This document shows, one piece after another, positions 1-5,449 of a DNA stretch of 6,042 nt. The notes below the pieces were generated by a model. The model did not search any database. It was not told where the DNA came from and saw nothing but the letters and a program-made list of their open reading frames with translations. The stretch lies in NCBI GenBank assembly GCA_022790905.1, contig JAAVYC010000181.1, positions 1 to 6,042 on the forward strand, in the 5' to 3' direction. Made by a program: the position numbers and the translations under genes. The stretch comes from Lachnospiraceae bacterium (GTDB lineage: Bacteria > Bacillota > Clostridia > Lachnospirales > Lachnospiraceae). Each line of letters starts with the position of its first letter. Within the stretch, counting starts at the first letter, position 1.

Positions 1-1
1 C

Positions 2-814
2 ATTATCGTGGGAGGAATTAAAAAAATTTCAAAAGTTTCTTCGGTTATTGTTCCGTTTATGGCGATTTTTTATGTGATAGCAGGTTTGATTGTGATTATC
101 ATGAATATACAAAATGTACCGTCTGGCCTTGCTATGATTTTTAAAATGGCATTTCAACTCGATGCAGTAGGGGGAGGACTCTGCGGCACCATTACAGCAT
201 CTATGATGAATGCTATGCGTTTTGGTGTGGCAAGAGGAGTTTTTTCCAATGAAGCGGGAATGGGTTCGGCGGCTATTACAGCGGCAGCGGCGACAACGGA
301 TCATCCTGTGCGACAGGGATATATTAATATGACAGGAACCTTTTGGGACACGATCGTGGTTTGCACGATTACAGGACTTTGCATTGCGAGCAGCGGTGTA
401 CTCGGGGCGACAGATCCATCTTTTGTCTCAGCAGCGAATCCGCAGGGATATGTCACGGGAGCGGATTTGACGATTTTGGCGTTTCAATCTGTTCTAGGTC
501 CAATCGGAGCAGTGCTAGTGACGGTTGGGATTGTGCTCTTTGCTTTTTCTACAATTCTCGGTTGGGAGTATCACGGAGAAAAGGCATTTGAATATTTGTT
601 GAAGACGCCAAAATATAATATGATTTATCGTATATTCTTTTCCGTGATTGCATATGTTGGAGCAACGACTACTTTAGAGATAGTCTGGAACTTTTCTGAT
701 ATAGCGAATGCACTAATGGCGATACCGAATTTAATCTGCCTGCTTGCCTTAAGTGGTGAGATTGCAAGGGATGTAAAAGCTTTTCAGGTAGTGCTTGAAG
801 TGGAAAAAAAGTGA
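2..814 (+). CDS. Sodium:alanine/glycine symporter (AGCS family), C-terminal part
   Basis: Integral membrane carrier that imports a small neutral amino acid such as alanine or glycine with Na+. The reading frame is open from the window edge, so the N-terminal 40% or so is missing; the GTG at position 8 lies inside the conserved GGIKKISKVSS region and is not the real start. Numbering from that GTG, the AGCS signature GVARGVFSNEAGMGSA is at about residues 73-88, followed by the family's TDHPVRQG at 97-104. Hydrophobic segments lie near 14-32, 110-130, 155-185, 205-225 and 232-250. The tail ends in a charged stretch (LEVEKK). Full-length members have roughly 450-480 residues, which fits about 270 visible here. 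The exact substrate cannot be read from the sequence. No convincing terminator follows the stop; only an AT-only 6-bp inverted repeat is present at 816-832. Confidence 0.93.
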   Translation: MIVGGIKKISKVSSVIVPFMAIFYVIAGLIVIIMNIQNVPSGLAMIFKMAFQLDAVGGGLCGTITASMMNAMRFGVARGVFSNEAGMGSAAITAAAATTDHPVRQGYINMTGTFWDTIVVCTITGLCIASSGVLGATDPSFVSAANPQGYVTGADLTILAFQSVLGPIGAVLVTVGIVLFAFSTILGWEYHGEKAFEYLLKTPKYNMIYRIFFSVIAYVGATTTLEIVWNFSDIANALMAIPNLICLLALSGEIARDVKAFQVVLEVEKK

Positions 815-856
815 GATAAATTCAGTATTTATGGATATCTAGAAAATAGTGCATAA

Positions 857-967
857 AAAAAAGTCGATTTGCAGGAATCCTTGTTGGAAATTGCCAGAAA
901 TAATGAAAACATATTGCAAAAGCGGCATGAATTGGCTATATTATATAAAAGCGTAGGACGTGTTTAA
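857..967 (+). pseudogene. Possible remnant or small ORF, coiled-coil-like, unidentified
   Basis: Between a stop at 854-856 and a TAA at 965-967 one frame is open for 36 codons and reads like real protein. It is rich in Leu, Glu, Lys, Arg and Asn, contains SLLEIARNNENILQKRHELA, and has a 4-3 spacing of hydrophobic residues that suggests an amphipathic or coiled-coil helix. There is no ATG and no Shine-Dalgarno site; the only early start candidate is a TTG at 869. A run of eight A (855-862) lies at the upstream border, where a frameshift could have occurred. It could be the 3' end of a decayed gene between the symporter and the HPr-like gene. An open stretch this long can also arise by chance, and it overlaps the predicted promoter at 914-942. 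I do not recognise a family. Confidence 0.22.
914..942 (+). promoter_or_regulatory. Predicted promoter of the HPr-like/DUF6465-like unit
   Basis: TTGCAA (914-919) and TATATT (937-942) are 17 bp apart, matching sigma-A -35 (4/6) and -10 (5/6) hexamers. Transcription would begin near 949-950, giving a leader of about 70 nt before the ATG at 1019. The area is AT-rich, so a chance match is possible, and readthrough from the symporter gene is an alternative. Confidence 0.45.
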
Positions 968-1018
968 GAGCACGTAAATGAGTAACTCAAGGAAATATAT
1001 AAGGAAGTGGAGTAGGAA

Positions 1019-1273
1019 ATGAGTAAAAAGGAGATAGTTGTTTCTGATGTGGCAAGAGGGCATGATAATCCAATAGCTGAACTGGTTCAAGTAGCTTGCA
1101 GATTTGAGAGTGAGATTATATTGGAGAGTAATAACCGTAAGATAAATGCGAAAAGCATTATGGGAATTATGGCATTTAATCCTTCCGATGGAATGAAAAT
1201 TAACATTATGGCTGATGGCGCCGACGAAGCGGAGGCACTAAGCGCAATGGAAAAATTTTTGGTATGTGAATAG
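1019..1273 (+). CDS. HPr-family protein with altered active site (H15 and S46 kept, R17 lost)
   Basis: A full-length 84-residue HPr-fold protein; HPr proteins are usually 85-88 residues. Canonical HPr carries phosphate from enzyme I to sugar-specific EIIA domains through His15, and in Firmicutes is also phosphorylated on Ser46 by HPr kinase for catabolite control. Here the segment aligning with GLHARPA reads RGHDNPI: His15 and Pro18 remain, but Ala16 is Asp and the catalytic Arg17 is Asn. The Ser46 region KSIMGIM (45-51) is intact, as is the C-terminal DGADEAEALSAMEKF helix. The protein may therefore be a poor phosphocarrier and more of a regulatory paralogue, in the spirit of Bacillus Crh, which replaces His15; this is inference. 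The start is preceded by a purine-rich stretch (AAGGAAGTGGAG, 1001-1012). The next gene's AGGAGG overlaps this gene's TAG stop. No other PTS gene is nearby, so ptsH is not assigned. Confidence 0.85.
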   Translation: MSKKEIVVSDVARGHDNPIAELVQVACRFESEIILESNNRKINAKSIMGIMAFNPSDGMKINIMADGADEAEALSAMEKFLVCE

Positions 1274-1282
1274 GAGGAACAT

Positions 1283-1750
1283 ATGAACGAAAAGGCAGGA
1301 AGTAAACCAGAGACGACACCGGTTATAAGCACAACAGAGATAAAGGCAGAGGAAGTAAAGACAGCCGAAGCAAAGCCGGCAGTTAGTGTACAGGCCTCGG
1401 TTGTAAAACCAGTTGATACGAAGGTAACAGAAGAAAAGCCTGCAACAGTAGAAGCATCAGTGAAGAAGGAACCAGTAAAGGCAAGTACAACAAAGAAAGA
1501 GACACCTAAGAAAAAAGCAGGACGTAAACCGGCTGCAAAGAAACAGGAAAATTCAACAGAAGTATTTGTGGAATTTTATGGACAACAATCTTCTGTTGAG
1601 GAGATAAAAAAGAGAGTTACAGATCTTTTTGTAGGGGAAGGTCATAGGGCTTCTACTATTAAATCCTTAAAGCTTTATTTGAAACCAGAAGATTCTTCGG
1701 CATATTATGTGATTAATGATAAATTTGCTGGAAGAGTTGACTTATTCTAA
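1283..1750 (+). CDS. DUF6465-like protein with Lys/Ala/Pro-rich tail
   Basis: A 155-residue protein of unknown function. Residues 1-92 are low-complexity and rich in Lys, Ala, Pro, Glu, Thr and Val, without predicted structure. They include two imperfect repeats (KPAVSVQASVVKPV at 31-44 and KPATVEASVKKEPV at 52-65) and a basic patch, KKKAGRKPAAKK (76-87), reminiscent of AT-hook or histone-H1-like tails. Residues 93-155 form a compact alpha/beta domain: beta strand TEVFVEFYG, a helix (VEEIKKRVTDLF), then LKLYLKPEDSSAYYVIND and a terminal RVDLF. This layout matches what I recall of DUF6465 proteins of Lachnospiraceae; that assignment is from memory. AGGAGG (1272-1277) lies 5 nt before the ATG and overlaps the HPr-like stop codon, so the two genes are probably co-transcribed and translationally coupled. 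There is no signal peptide or membrane segment. DNA binding through the basic tail is a guess. Confidence 0.8.
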   Translation: MNEKAGSKPETTPVISTTEIKAEEVKTAEAKPAVSVQASVVKPVDTKVTEEKPATVEASVKKEPVKASTTKKETPKKKAGRKPAAKKQENSTEVFVEFYGQQSSVEEIKKRVTDLFVGEGHRASTIKSLKLYLKPEDSSAYYVINDKFAGRVDLF

Positions 1751-1780
1751 GCCTTAAAAATAGACAAGATTATAAATGAT

Positions 1781-1820
1781 AAAAAAAGGATACCGCAACT
1801 TAGATGCGGTATCCTTTTTT
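1781..1820. terminator. Bidirectional rho-independent terminator between converging genes
   Basis: A perfect 10-bp stem (GGATACCGCA at 1788-1797 with TGCGGTATCC at 1805-1814) encloses a 7-nt loop. Seven A precede it (1781-1787) and six T follow it (1815-1820), so the hairpin ends in a U tract on either strand. It lies 30 bp after the DUF6465-like stop and 17 bp after the prs stop on the other strand, and so serves both converging transcripts. Confidence 0.93.
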
Positions 1821-1837
1821 GGAAGATTCAATTGATT

Positions 1838-3016
1838 TTAATATTGACCTGATTGATATCTTTTTAGCAAATGATGAATTCTATCAGAAGGATTTAACAG
1901 ATCACTGATCGTAGTGTCATGGTTTAATGTGTCGATGATATAGGCGATATATTTGCTCATGTCACAGTTGATGTAATATGGTTTTGAGAGGAGTTCTGGT
2001 GTCTGGTAAGTGAGATTTGTCGTGAGTATACGATAGATAATACCGTCGTTGAATGCCTGGTCAAACTTTTCTAAACCGTTCGTGAAAAGTCCAAAAGTTA
2101 CCACGATAAAGATACGGTTTGCTTTGCGTTTTTTTAATTCCACAGCGACATCAATCACACTTTCTCCCGAAGAGATCATATCGTCGATGATAATGATATC
2201 TTTTCCCTCTACAGAGGAACCTAGGAATTCGTGTGCGACAATTGGATTACGACCATTTACAATTTTGCTGTAGTCTCGGCGTTTATAGAACATACCCATG
2301 TCCAGACCAAGGATATTAGCAAGGTATACAGCACGATTGGTGCCGCCTTCATCTGGGCTTACGATCATCATATGATCGGAGTCGATGAGTAAATCTTTTA
2401 CATTTTTACAGATACCCTTGATGAATTGATAAGCAGGGCGTATTGTTTCAAATCCTTTTAGAGGAATGGAATTTTGAACTCTTGGATCGTGGGCATCGAA
2501 AGTGATGATGTTGTCTACCCCCATGGCGGTGAGCTCCTGCAGTGCGATGGCACAGTCGAGAGATTCTCTAGAACTTCTTTTGTGCTGGCGACTTTCATAT
2601 AAAAATGGCATAATTACAGTAATTCGACGTGCTTTTCCACCGACGGCTGCAATGACACGTTTCAAATCTTGGAAGTGGTCGTCGGGGGACATGCGGTTGG
2701 TATGTCCACATAGTGAGTAAGTCAGACTATAGTTTGTGACGTCCACCATAATGAAAAGGTCGTGGCCGCGAACGGATTCTTTGATAATTCCTTTCGCTTC
2801 TCCAGAGCCAAATCTCGGAGTATATGCTTTCATAAGGTAGGAATCGCGTTGGTATCCGTTGAATGCGAGGTTATCTTTATGTGTGTCATGTCGTGAGGCA
2901 CGCCATTTTACCAGATATTGGTCAACTTTGTTTCCGAGTTCCGAGCAGCTGTCTAGTGCAATGAGACCGAGACTGCCAGCTGGGATAGTTTCCAAATTTC
3001 TTTCATCATTCGCCAT
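1838..3016 (-). CDS. prs: Ribose-phosphate pyrophosphokinase (PRPP synthetase), long form
   Basis: Cytoplasmic enzyme that transfers pyrophosphate from ATP to ribose 5-phosphate to make PRPP, precursor of purines, pyrimidines, NAD, histidine and tryptophan. With the chosen start it has 392 residues, well over the roughly 315 of the classical enzyme. Recognisable elements are RRITVIMPFLYESRQHKR (130-147, matching the ATP-binding PYxxYARQDRK region), FDAHDPRVQNSIP (173-185, equivalent to the DLHAxQIQGFF block), SPDEGG (220-225), the flexible-loop region YKRRDYSK (244-251), and the PRPP loop DDMISSGES (278-286). An ATG at 3031 would add five residues, but GGAGGA (3029-3024) is placed exactly for the ATG at 3016 and overlaps the first ATG, so 3016 is preferred. 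The divergent motifs and extra N-terminal region suggest a separate subfamily common in clostridia. It lies downstream of the helicase-loader gene and probably has its own promoter. Confidence 0.93.
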   Translation of the reverse strand: MANDERNLETIPAGSLGLIALDSCSELGNKVDQYLVKWRASRHDTHKDNLAFNGYQRDSYLMKAYTPRFGSGEAKGIIKESVRGHDLFIMVDVTNYSLTYSLCGHTNRMSPDDHFQDLKRVIAAVGGKARRITVIMPFLYESRQHKRSSRESLDCAIALQELTAMGVDNIITFDAHDPRVQNSIPLKGFETIRPAYQFIKGICKNVKDLLIDSDHMMIVSPDEGGTNRAVYLANILGLDMGMFYKRRDYSKIVNGRNPIVAHEFLGSSVEGKDIIIIDDMISSGESVIDVAVELKKRKANRIFIVVTFGLFTNGLEKFDQAFNDGIIYRILTTNLTYQTPELLSKPYYINCDMSKYIAYIIDTLNHDTTISDLLNPSDRIHHLLKRYQSGQY

Positions 3017-3023
3017 GATTGAG

Positions 3024-3031
3024 TCCTCCAT
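3024..3031 (-). promoter_or_regulatory. Shine-Dalgarno site that decides the prs start
   Basis: Read on the minus strand, an in-frame ATG (3031-3029) runs directly into GGAGGA (3029-3024), which is followed by 7 nt and the ATG at 3016. The upstream ATG has only a weak AAGAGA-like sequence before it. The strong site therefore supports initiation at 3016. A ribosome starting at 3031 would cover the same site. Confidence 0.75.
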
Positions 3032-3075
3032 ATTGTTCTCTTGTAAAATAGATAAAATTGCCAGATAGTAAAAAA

Positions 3076-3104
3076 ATTATATCAGACAAAAAGTTCTATT
3101 GCAA
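3076..3104 (-). promoter_or_regulatory. Predicted prs promoter overlapping the end of the loader gene
   Basis: On the minus strand TTGCAA (3104-3099) and a perfect TATAAT (3081-3076) are separated by 17 bp. The -35 hexamer is also the last two sense codons (Leu-Gln) of the helicase-loader gene. Transcription would start near 3069, giving a leader of about 50 nt before the preferred prs ATG. No terminator is visible between the two genes, so readthrough from the replication operon is also likely. Confidence 0.6.
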
Positions 3105-4076
3105 TTTCTTTTTGATACGGATATCATCCCCAAATAATTTAATTATAGTATAGTTAGAGGAAATTCGAGAAAAAGTTCTTTCTGAATAGAGATCGGCCAA
3201 CTGATTTAAACCAAGATTGGTAGATATGATGGTCGATCGCTTTCTCAAAATACGTTCATTTAAACATAAAAATAATTGGGAGACTGTAAAGGAGTTTGAC
3301 ATTTCCGTTCCGAGATCGTCGATAATTAAAAGGTCACAGTCGAAGATGTTCTGATAAGGTTCTTTCATATCGCGATCTCTCTCAAAAACGTTTTTCTCAA
3401 AAATATGAAAAAGTTCAAAAGACGTAACATAAATTACGGAATGGCCGCGATCTAAAAGTTCTTTAGCAATGCAGTTGGAAAGAAAGGTTTTGCCAACTCC
3501 GGTATCCCCGTAAAAAAAGAGATTGGAAAATTCTTCGTTAAAGTTCTGAATAAAACGTTGACATTCTGCTACCGCATTTTCTGCTGTCTGAAGTGCGGAG
3601 AGATTCGTCGCAGGATTGATCTGTTCGTTAGAATAATAAGAAAAAGAAAAAGTGGAGAAATTTTCTTTTTCCAAAATACTTTTTAGATTGGACTGTGTGT
3701 AAACGAGATCAATTGCGGCTTGTTTAAAGCAGTGACAGCGCTCGTTGCCGATATATCCTGTATCTTGACAGTCAGGGCAAGTGTAAATCGGTTCTAGATA
3801 GTTGAGAGAGTAGCCTGAGGAGACGATTAGCTCGGATTTTTGTTTTTGTAAATGTCTGAGTTGCTTTTGCAAATTGGCAAAAGCGTTGTCGTCCCCAGAT
3901 AACATCTGTTTTGCACAGGAGACAGATACGGAAGAGATTTTCTGATCCAGCTCGTTTAACTGTGGAATCTCGGCATAGAGTTCTCCGGATCTTTCTTCTT
4001 GCCTGCGGCGATTTTGAGTCTGCCGTTCACTGTAACCGCGCATGATCTCATCATATTGAGCATTTGTCAAAGCCAT
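3096..4076 (-). CDS. Helicase loader, DnaI/DnaC-like AAA+ ATPase
   Basis: A 326-residue AAA+ ATPase expected to deliver the replicative helicase to the origin and to restart forks. Residues 1-90 are charged and helical, as in the helicase-binding N-terminal region of DnaI. A Cys cluster follows, CPDCQDTGYIGNERCHC (C100, C103, C114, C116), a probable zinc-binding site as in DnaI. The ATPase domain has Walker A GDTGVGKT (190-197), Walker B LLIIDDLG (249-256), a sensor-1-like ISTN (284-287) and the arginine-finger region ERTFSRI (299-305). Its AAGGAG (4087-4082) begins 3 nt after the upstream dnaD-like stop and lies 5 nt before the ATG, indicating translational coupling. The tight link to a DnaD-domain gene mirrors dnaB-dnaI in Bacillus subtilis and argues for a chromosomal loader rather than a transposon IstB or phage DnaC. 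No symbol is given because naming (dnaC or dnaI) varies between clades. Confidence 0.92.
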   Translation of the reverse strand: MALTNAQYDEIMRGYSERQTQNRRRQEERSGELYAEIPQLNELDQKISSVSVSCAKQMLSGDDNAFANLQKQLRHLQKQKSELIVSSGYSLNYLEPIYTCPDCQDTGYIGNERCHCFKQAAIDLVYTQSNLKSILEKENFSTFSFSYYSNEQINPATNLSALQTAENAVAECQRFIQNFNEEFSNLFFYGDTGVGKTFLSNCIAKELLDRGHSVIYVTSFELFHIFEKNVFERDRDMKEPYQNIFDCDLLIIDDLGTEMSNSFTVSQLFLCLNERILRKRSTIISTNLGLNQLADLYSERTFSRISSNYTIIKLFGDDIRIKKKLQ

Positions 4077-4089
4077 AATTTCTCCTTAC

Positions 4090-5148
4090 TTATTGAATAG
4101 AACGATTTAAAAGCTGTCGTTCCAATTGATCATAATTATAATTTCTCTGCGAAAAGTTATTGAATTTATTGCCATTGGATTTTGGGGCAGCCGGGTGCTT
4201 TTTCATCTTCTTATTTTTATAAGCGGCATCTAGAGTTGCGATATCTTCCAGATGGTGAATTTTATGATCCTTCCAACTGTGTAAAATCGTATCAGTATAT
4301 TCGAAACTCGGTTGATGAATCGCCTGTATAGTACGTTTGCATGCCTCGGTAATGATGTCGAGAGAAAATCCATACTCTTTCATCCACTTTTCAATAAAAT
4401 CCATCTCATAGGGAACCAGATTACGGTTGTTGATACCAAGAGATTTGATAACGGCATAATATGCCTGGTTGTGGACATTAGAAGTCTGTTTTGCCTGCTC
4501 TGCGGTCTTAATATTCATTTCGGCCCAAGAGAGGGCGACTTTATCCATGTAACGTGTGGCAGAATGTCCTTTTTCTACACAGAATTCGATGAGATATTCG
4601 ATTAATTCGGAAGAAAATTTCAGTGTATCATACCAGTATAGAATGGTTTGAACATCTGTTGTTGTAAGAGGATGGCACATATATTTCTCTGCGACAAAAA
4701 ATAAAGTGCGAACTTCTTCGTTACTGCGGAAATGATCAATCTCGTTAGCAGAGTATTCCCGACGTGCTGCGGACTTTTTATCAGAGATTTCGGAAGATGT
4801 CTGACATTCCTTTTTGGGTTTCGCAATATTGTGGGTAAAAGGCTGCGGAGTCGGGGAATCCAGAAAGTTAATGCTTGACAACTCGTCTTTTTCATCGTAT
4901 TCAAGATGAAGCAAATTCATCTTTTCCCAATATTTTAATGCCCGTTTAATATCCTTTTCTGTGTGTTCAAATTTATCCGCCATTTTGGAAATAGATAATT
5001 CACTCTTGTTTCCGGTGATGCACCGAAGCAAGTAGAGATAAATTTTAACATATTCCCCGCTTGCCTGAACCATATAGCGGTCAATAAAAACGTTTGGAAC
5101 ACAAGTGGCAGTGACAGGGCTGTCTGTATGTAATGTAATATTTGCCAT
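4090..5148 (-). CDS. DnaD/DnaB-like replication initiation protein with two DnaD C-terminal domains
   Basis: A 352-residue primosomal protein expected to act between DnaA and the helicase loader at the origin and at stalled forks. Residues 16-95 look like the winged-helix N-terminal domain (DDBH1). Two C-terminal-type DDBH2 repeats follow, each ending in the YxxxIxxxW hallmark: Y200-V204-W208 (YMDKVALSW, with Val for Ile) and Y284-I288-W292 (YTDTILHSW). A basic, Asn-rich linker (312-336) leads to a conserved-looking end (YDQLERQLL). The 1-2-2 layout is that of Bacillus DnaB rather than DnaD, and the loader gene follows after 13 bp as dnaI follows dnaB in Bacillus. AGAGGA (5160-5155) lies 6 nt before the ATG. 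A good promoter and DnaA boxes lie upstream. Whether a separate DnaD exists elsewhere cannot be known from this window. Confidence 0.9.
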   Translation of the reverse strand: MANITLHTDSPVTATCVPNVFIDRYMVQASGEYVKIYLYLLRCITGNKSELSISKMADKFEHTEKDIKRALKYWEKMNLLHLEYDEKDELSSINFLDSPTPQPFTHNIAKPKKECQTSSEISDKKSAARREYSANEIDHFRSNEEVRTLFFVAEKYMCHPLTTTDVQTILYWYDTLKFSSELIEYLIEFCVEKGHSATRYMDKVALSWAEMNIKTAEQAKQTSNVHNQAYYAVIKSLGINNRNLVPYEMDFIEKWMKEYGFSLDIITEACKRTIQAIHQPSFEYTDTILHSWKDHKIHHLEDIATLDAAYKNKKMKKHPAAPKSNGNKFNNFSQRNYNYDQLERQLLNRSIQ

Positions 5149-5204
5149 AAAAATTCCTCTTTGATCTCTTTTTAATCCGAAACGATATTTTGTAACTGCT
5201 GTGC

Positions 5205-5233
5205 ATTATAGCATAGTTTTTAAAGATTGAGAA
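5205..5233 (-). promoter_or_regulatory. Predicted extended -10 promoter of the replication gene pair
   Basis: On the minus strand TTCTCA (5233-5228, 4/6 match to the -35) is followed after 17 bp by a perfect TATAAT (5210-5205), preceded by TGC, an extended -10 (TGN) motif. Transcription would begin near 5198, about 50 nt before the ATG at 5148. The nearer DnaA-box pair ends 45 bp upstream of the -35. Confidence 0.65.
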
Positions 5234-5278
5234 GTAAAATATTTGCGCGAAATCCTTTATTTATCGGGAGTTTCGTAA

Positions 5279-5296
5279 TGTGGACAAGGTGGATAA
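5279..5296 (-). promoter_or_regulatory. Tandem DnaA boxes, promoter-proximal pair
   Basis: Read on the minus strand the site is TTATCCACC followed directly by TTGTCCACA, two 9-mers that each match the DnaA consensus TTATCCACA at 8 of 9 positions. They abut with no spacer and point the same way. The 18-bp unit matches the promoter-distal pair at 16 of 18 positions. It lies upstream of the predicted promoter of the dnaD-like gene, at about -80 to -100. Confidence 0.7.
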
Positions 5297-5394
5297 TTTG
5301 ATATAAAACAATTATGGTAACTTTAATGAATCAGTTTTTTCTTTAAAAATCAAGCAGACTGAAAAAATAGAAAAGTTTTATGTAAATTAAGAAA

Positions 5395-5438
5395 ATCCAC
5401 ATGGAGAAATGAAAAGAAAACGAAGTTCCCATGTGGAT
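5395..5438. repeat. 10-bp perfect inverted repeat downstream of murC
   Basis: ATCCACATGG (5395-5404) and CCATGTGGAT (5429-5438) are exact reverse complements separated by 24 bp. In murC mRNA this would form a hairpin followed by TTTTC, a weak U tract, so it may act as an imperfect terminator. The right arm overlaps the perfect DnaA box, and the left arm carries a 7/9 box in the opposite direction (AAATCCACA, 5393-5401). It could equally be a protein-binding dyad. Confidence 0.6.
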
Positions 5439-5449
5439 AAAGTGGATAA
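5432..5449 (-). promoter_or_regulatory. Tandem DnaA boxes, pair next to the murC stop
   Basis: Read on the minus strand the site is TTATCCACT followed directly by TTATCCACA. The second 9-mer (5440-5432) is a perfect DnaA box and the first (5449-5441) differs only at its last base. The pair lies immediately after the murC stop codon (5450-5452). The perfect box also provides most of the right arm of the inverted repeat at 5395-5438. Confidence 0.75.

Larger units (their letters stand above)
5149..5449. other. Intergenic region between murC and the dnaD-like gene (301 bp)
   Basis: No convincing gene lies in this stretch. From the dnaD side it holds the leader and promoter (5149-5233), a pair of DnaA boxes (5279-5296), an AT-rich block with 19 G or C in 98 bases (5297-5394), a 10-bp inverted repeat (5395-5438) and a second pair of DnaA boxes (5432-5449) ending one base before the murC stop codon. 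The arrangement resembles a regulatory DnaA-binding region, with some features of an origin. Confidence 0.75.

Noticed and set aside
29..304. Minus-strand 91-codon ORF opposite the symporter
   Set aside because: It is antisense to a clear AGCS coding frame, has a Cys/Arg/His-rich composition with no domain, and lacks a ribosome-binding site.
816..832. ATAAAT/ATTTAT inverted repeat after the symporter stop
   Set aside because: The stem is only 6 bp, entirely AT, and has no T tract, so it is not a credible terminator.
958..975. ACGTG/CACGT inverted repeat before the HPr-like gene
   Set aside because: Five base pairs with an 8-nt loop is weak. It could be an operator half-site pair but nothing else supports that.
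1087..1332. Minus-strand 81-codon ORF opposite the HPr-like gene
   Set aside because: It is the reverse shadow of two well-supported plus-strand genes and spans their junction.
3096..4076. Transposon IstB-type ATPase as an alternative for the loader
   Set aside because: The N-terminal helical region plus CxxC...CxC cluster and the adjacent DnaD-like gene fit a DnaI-type loader; no IstA transposase or inverted repeats are present.
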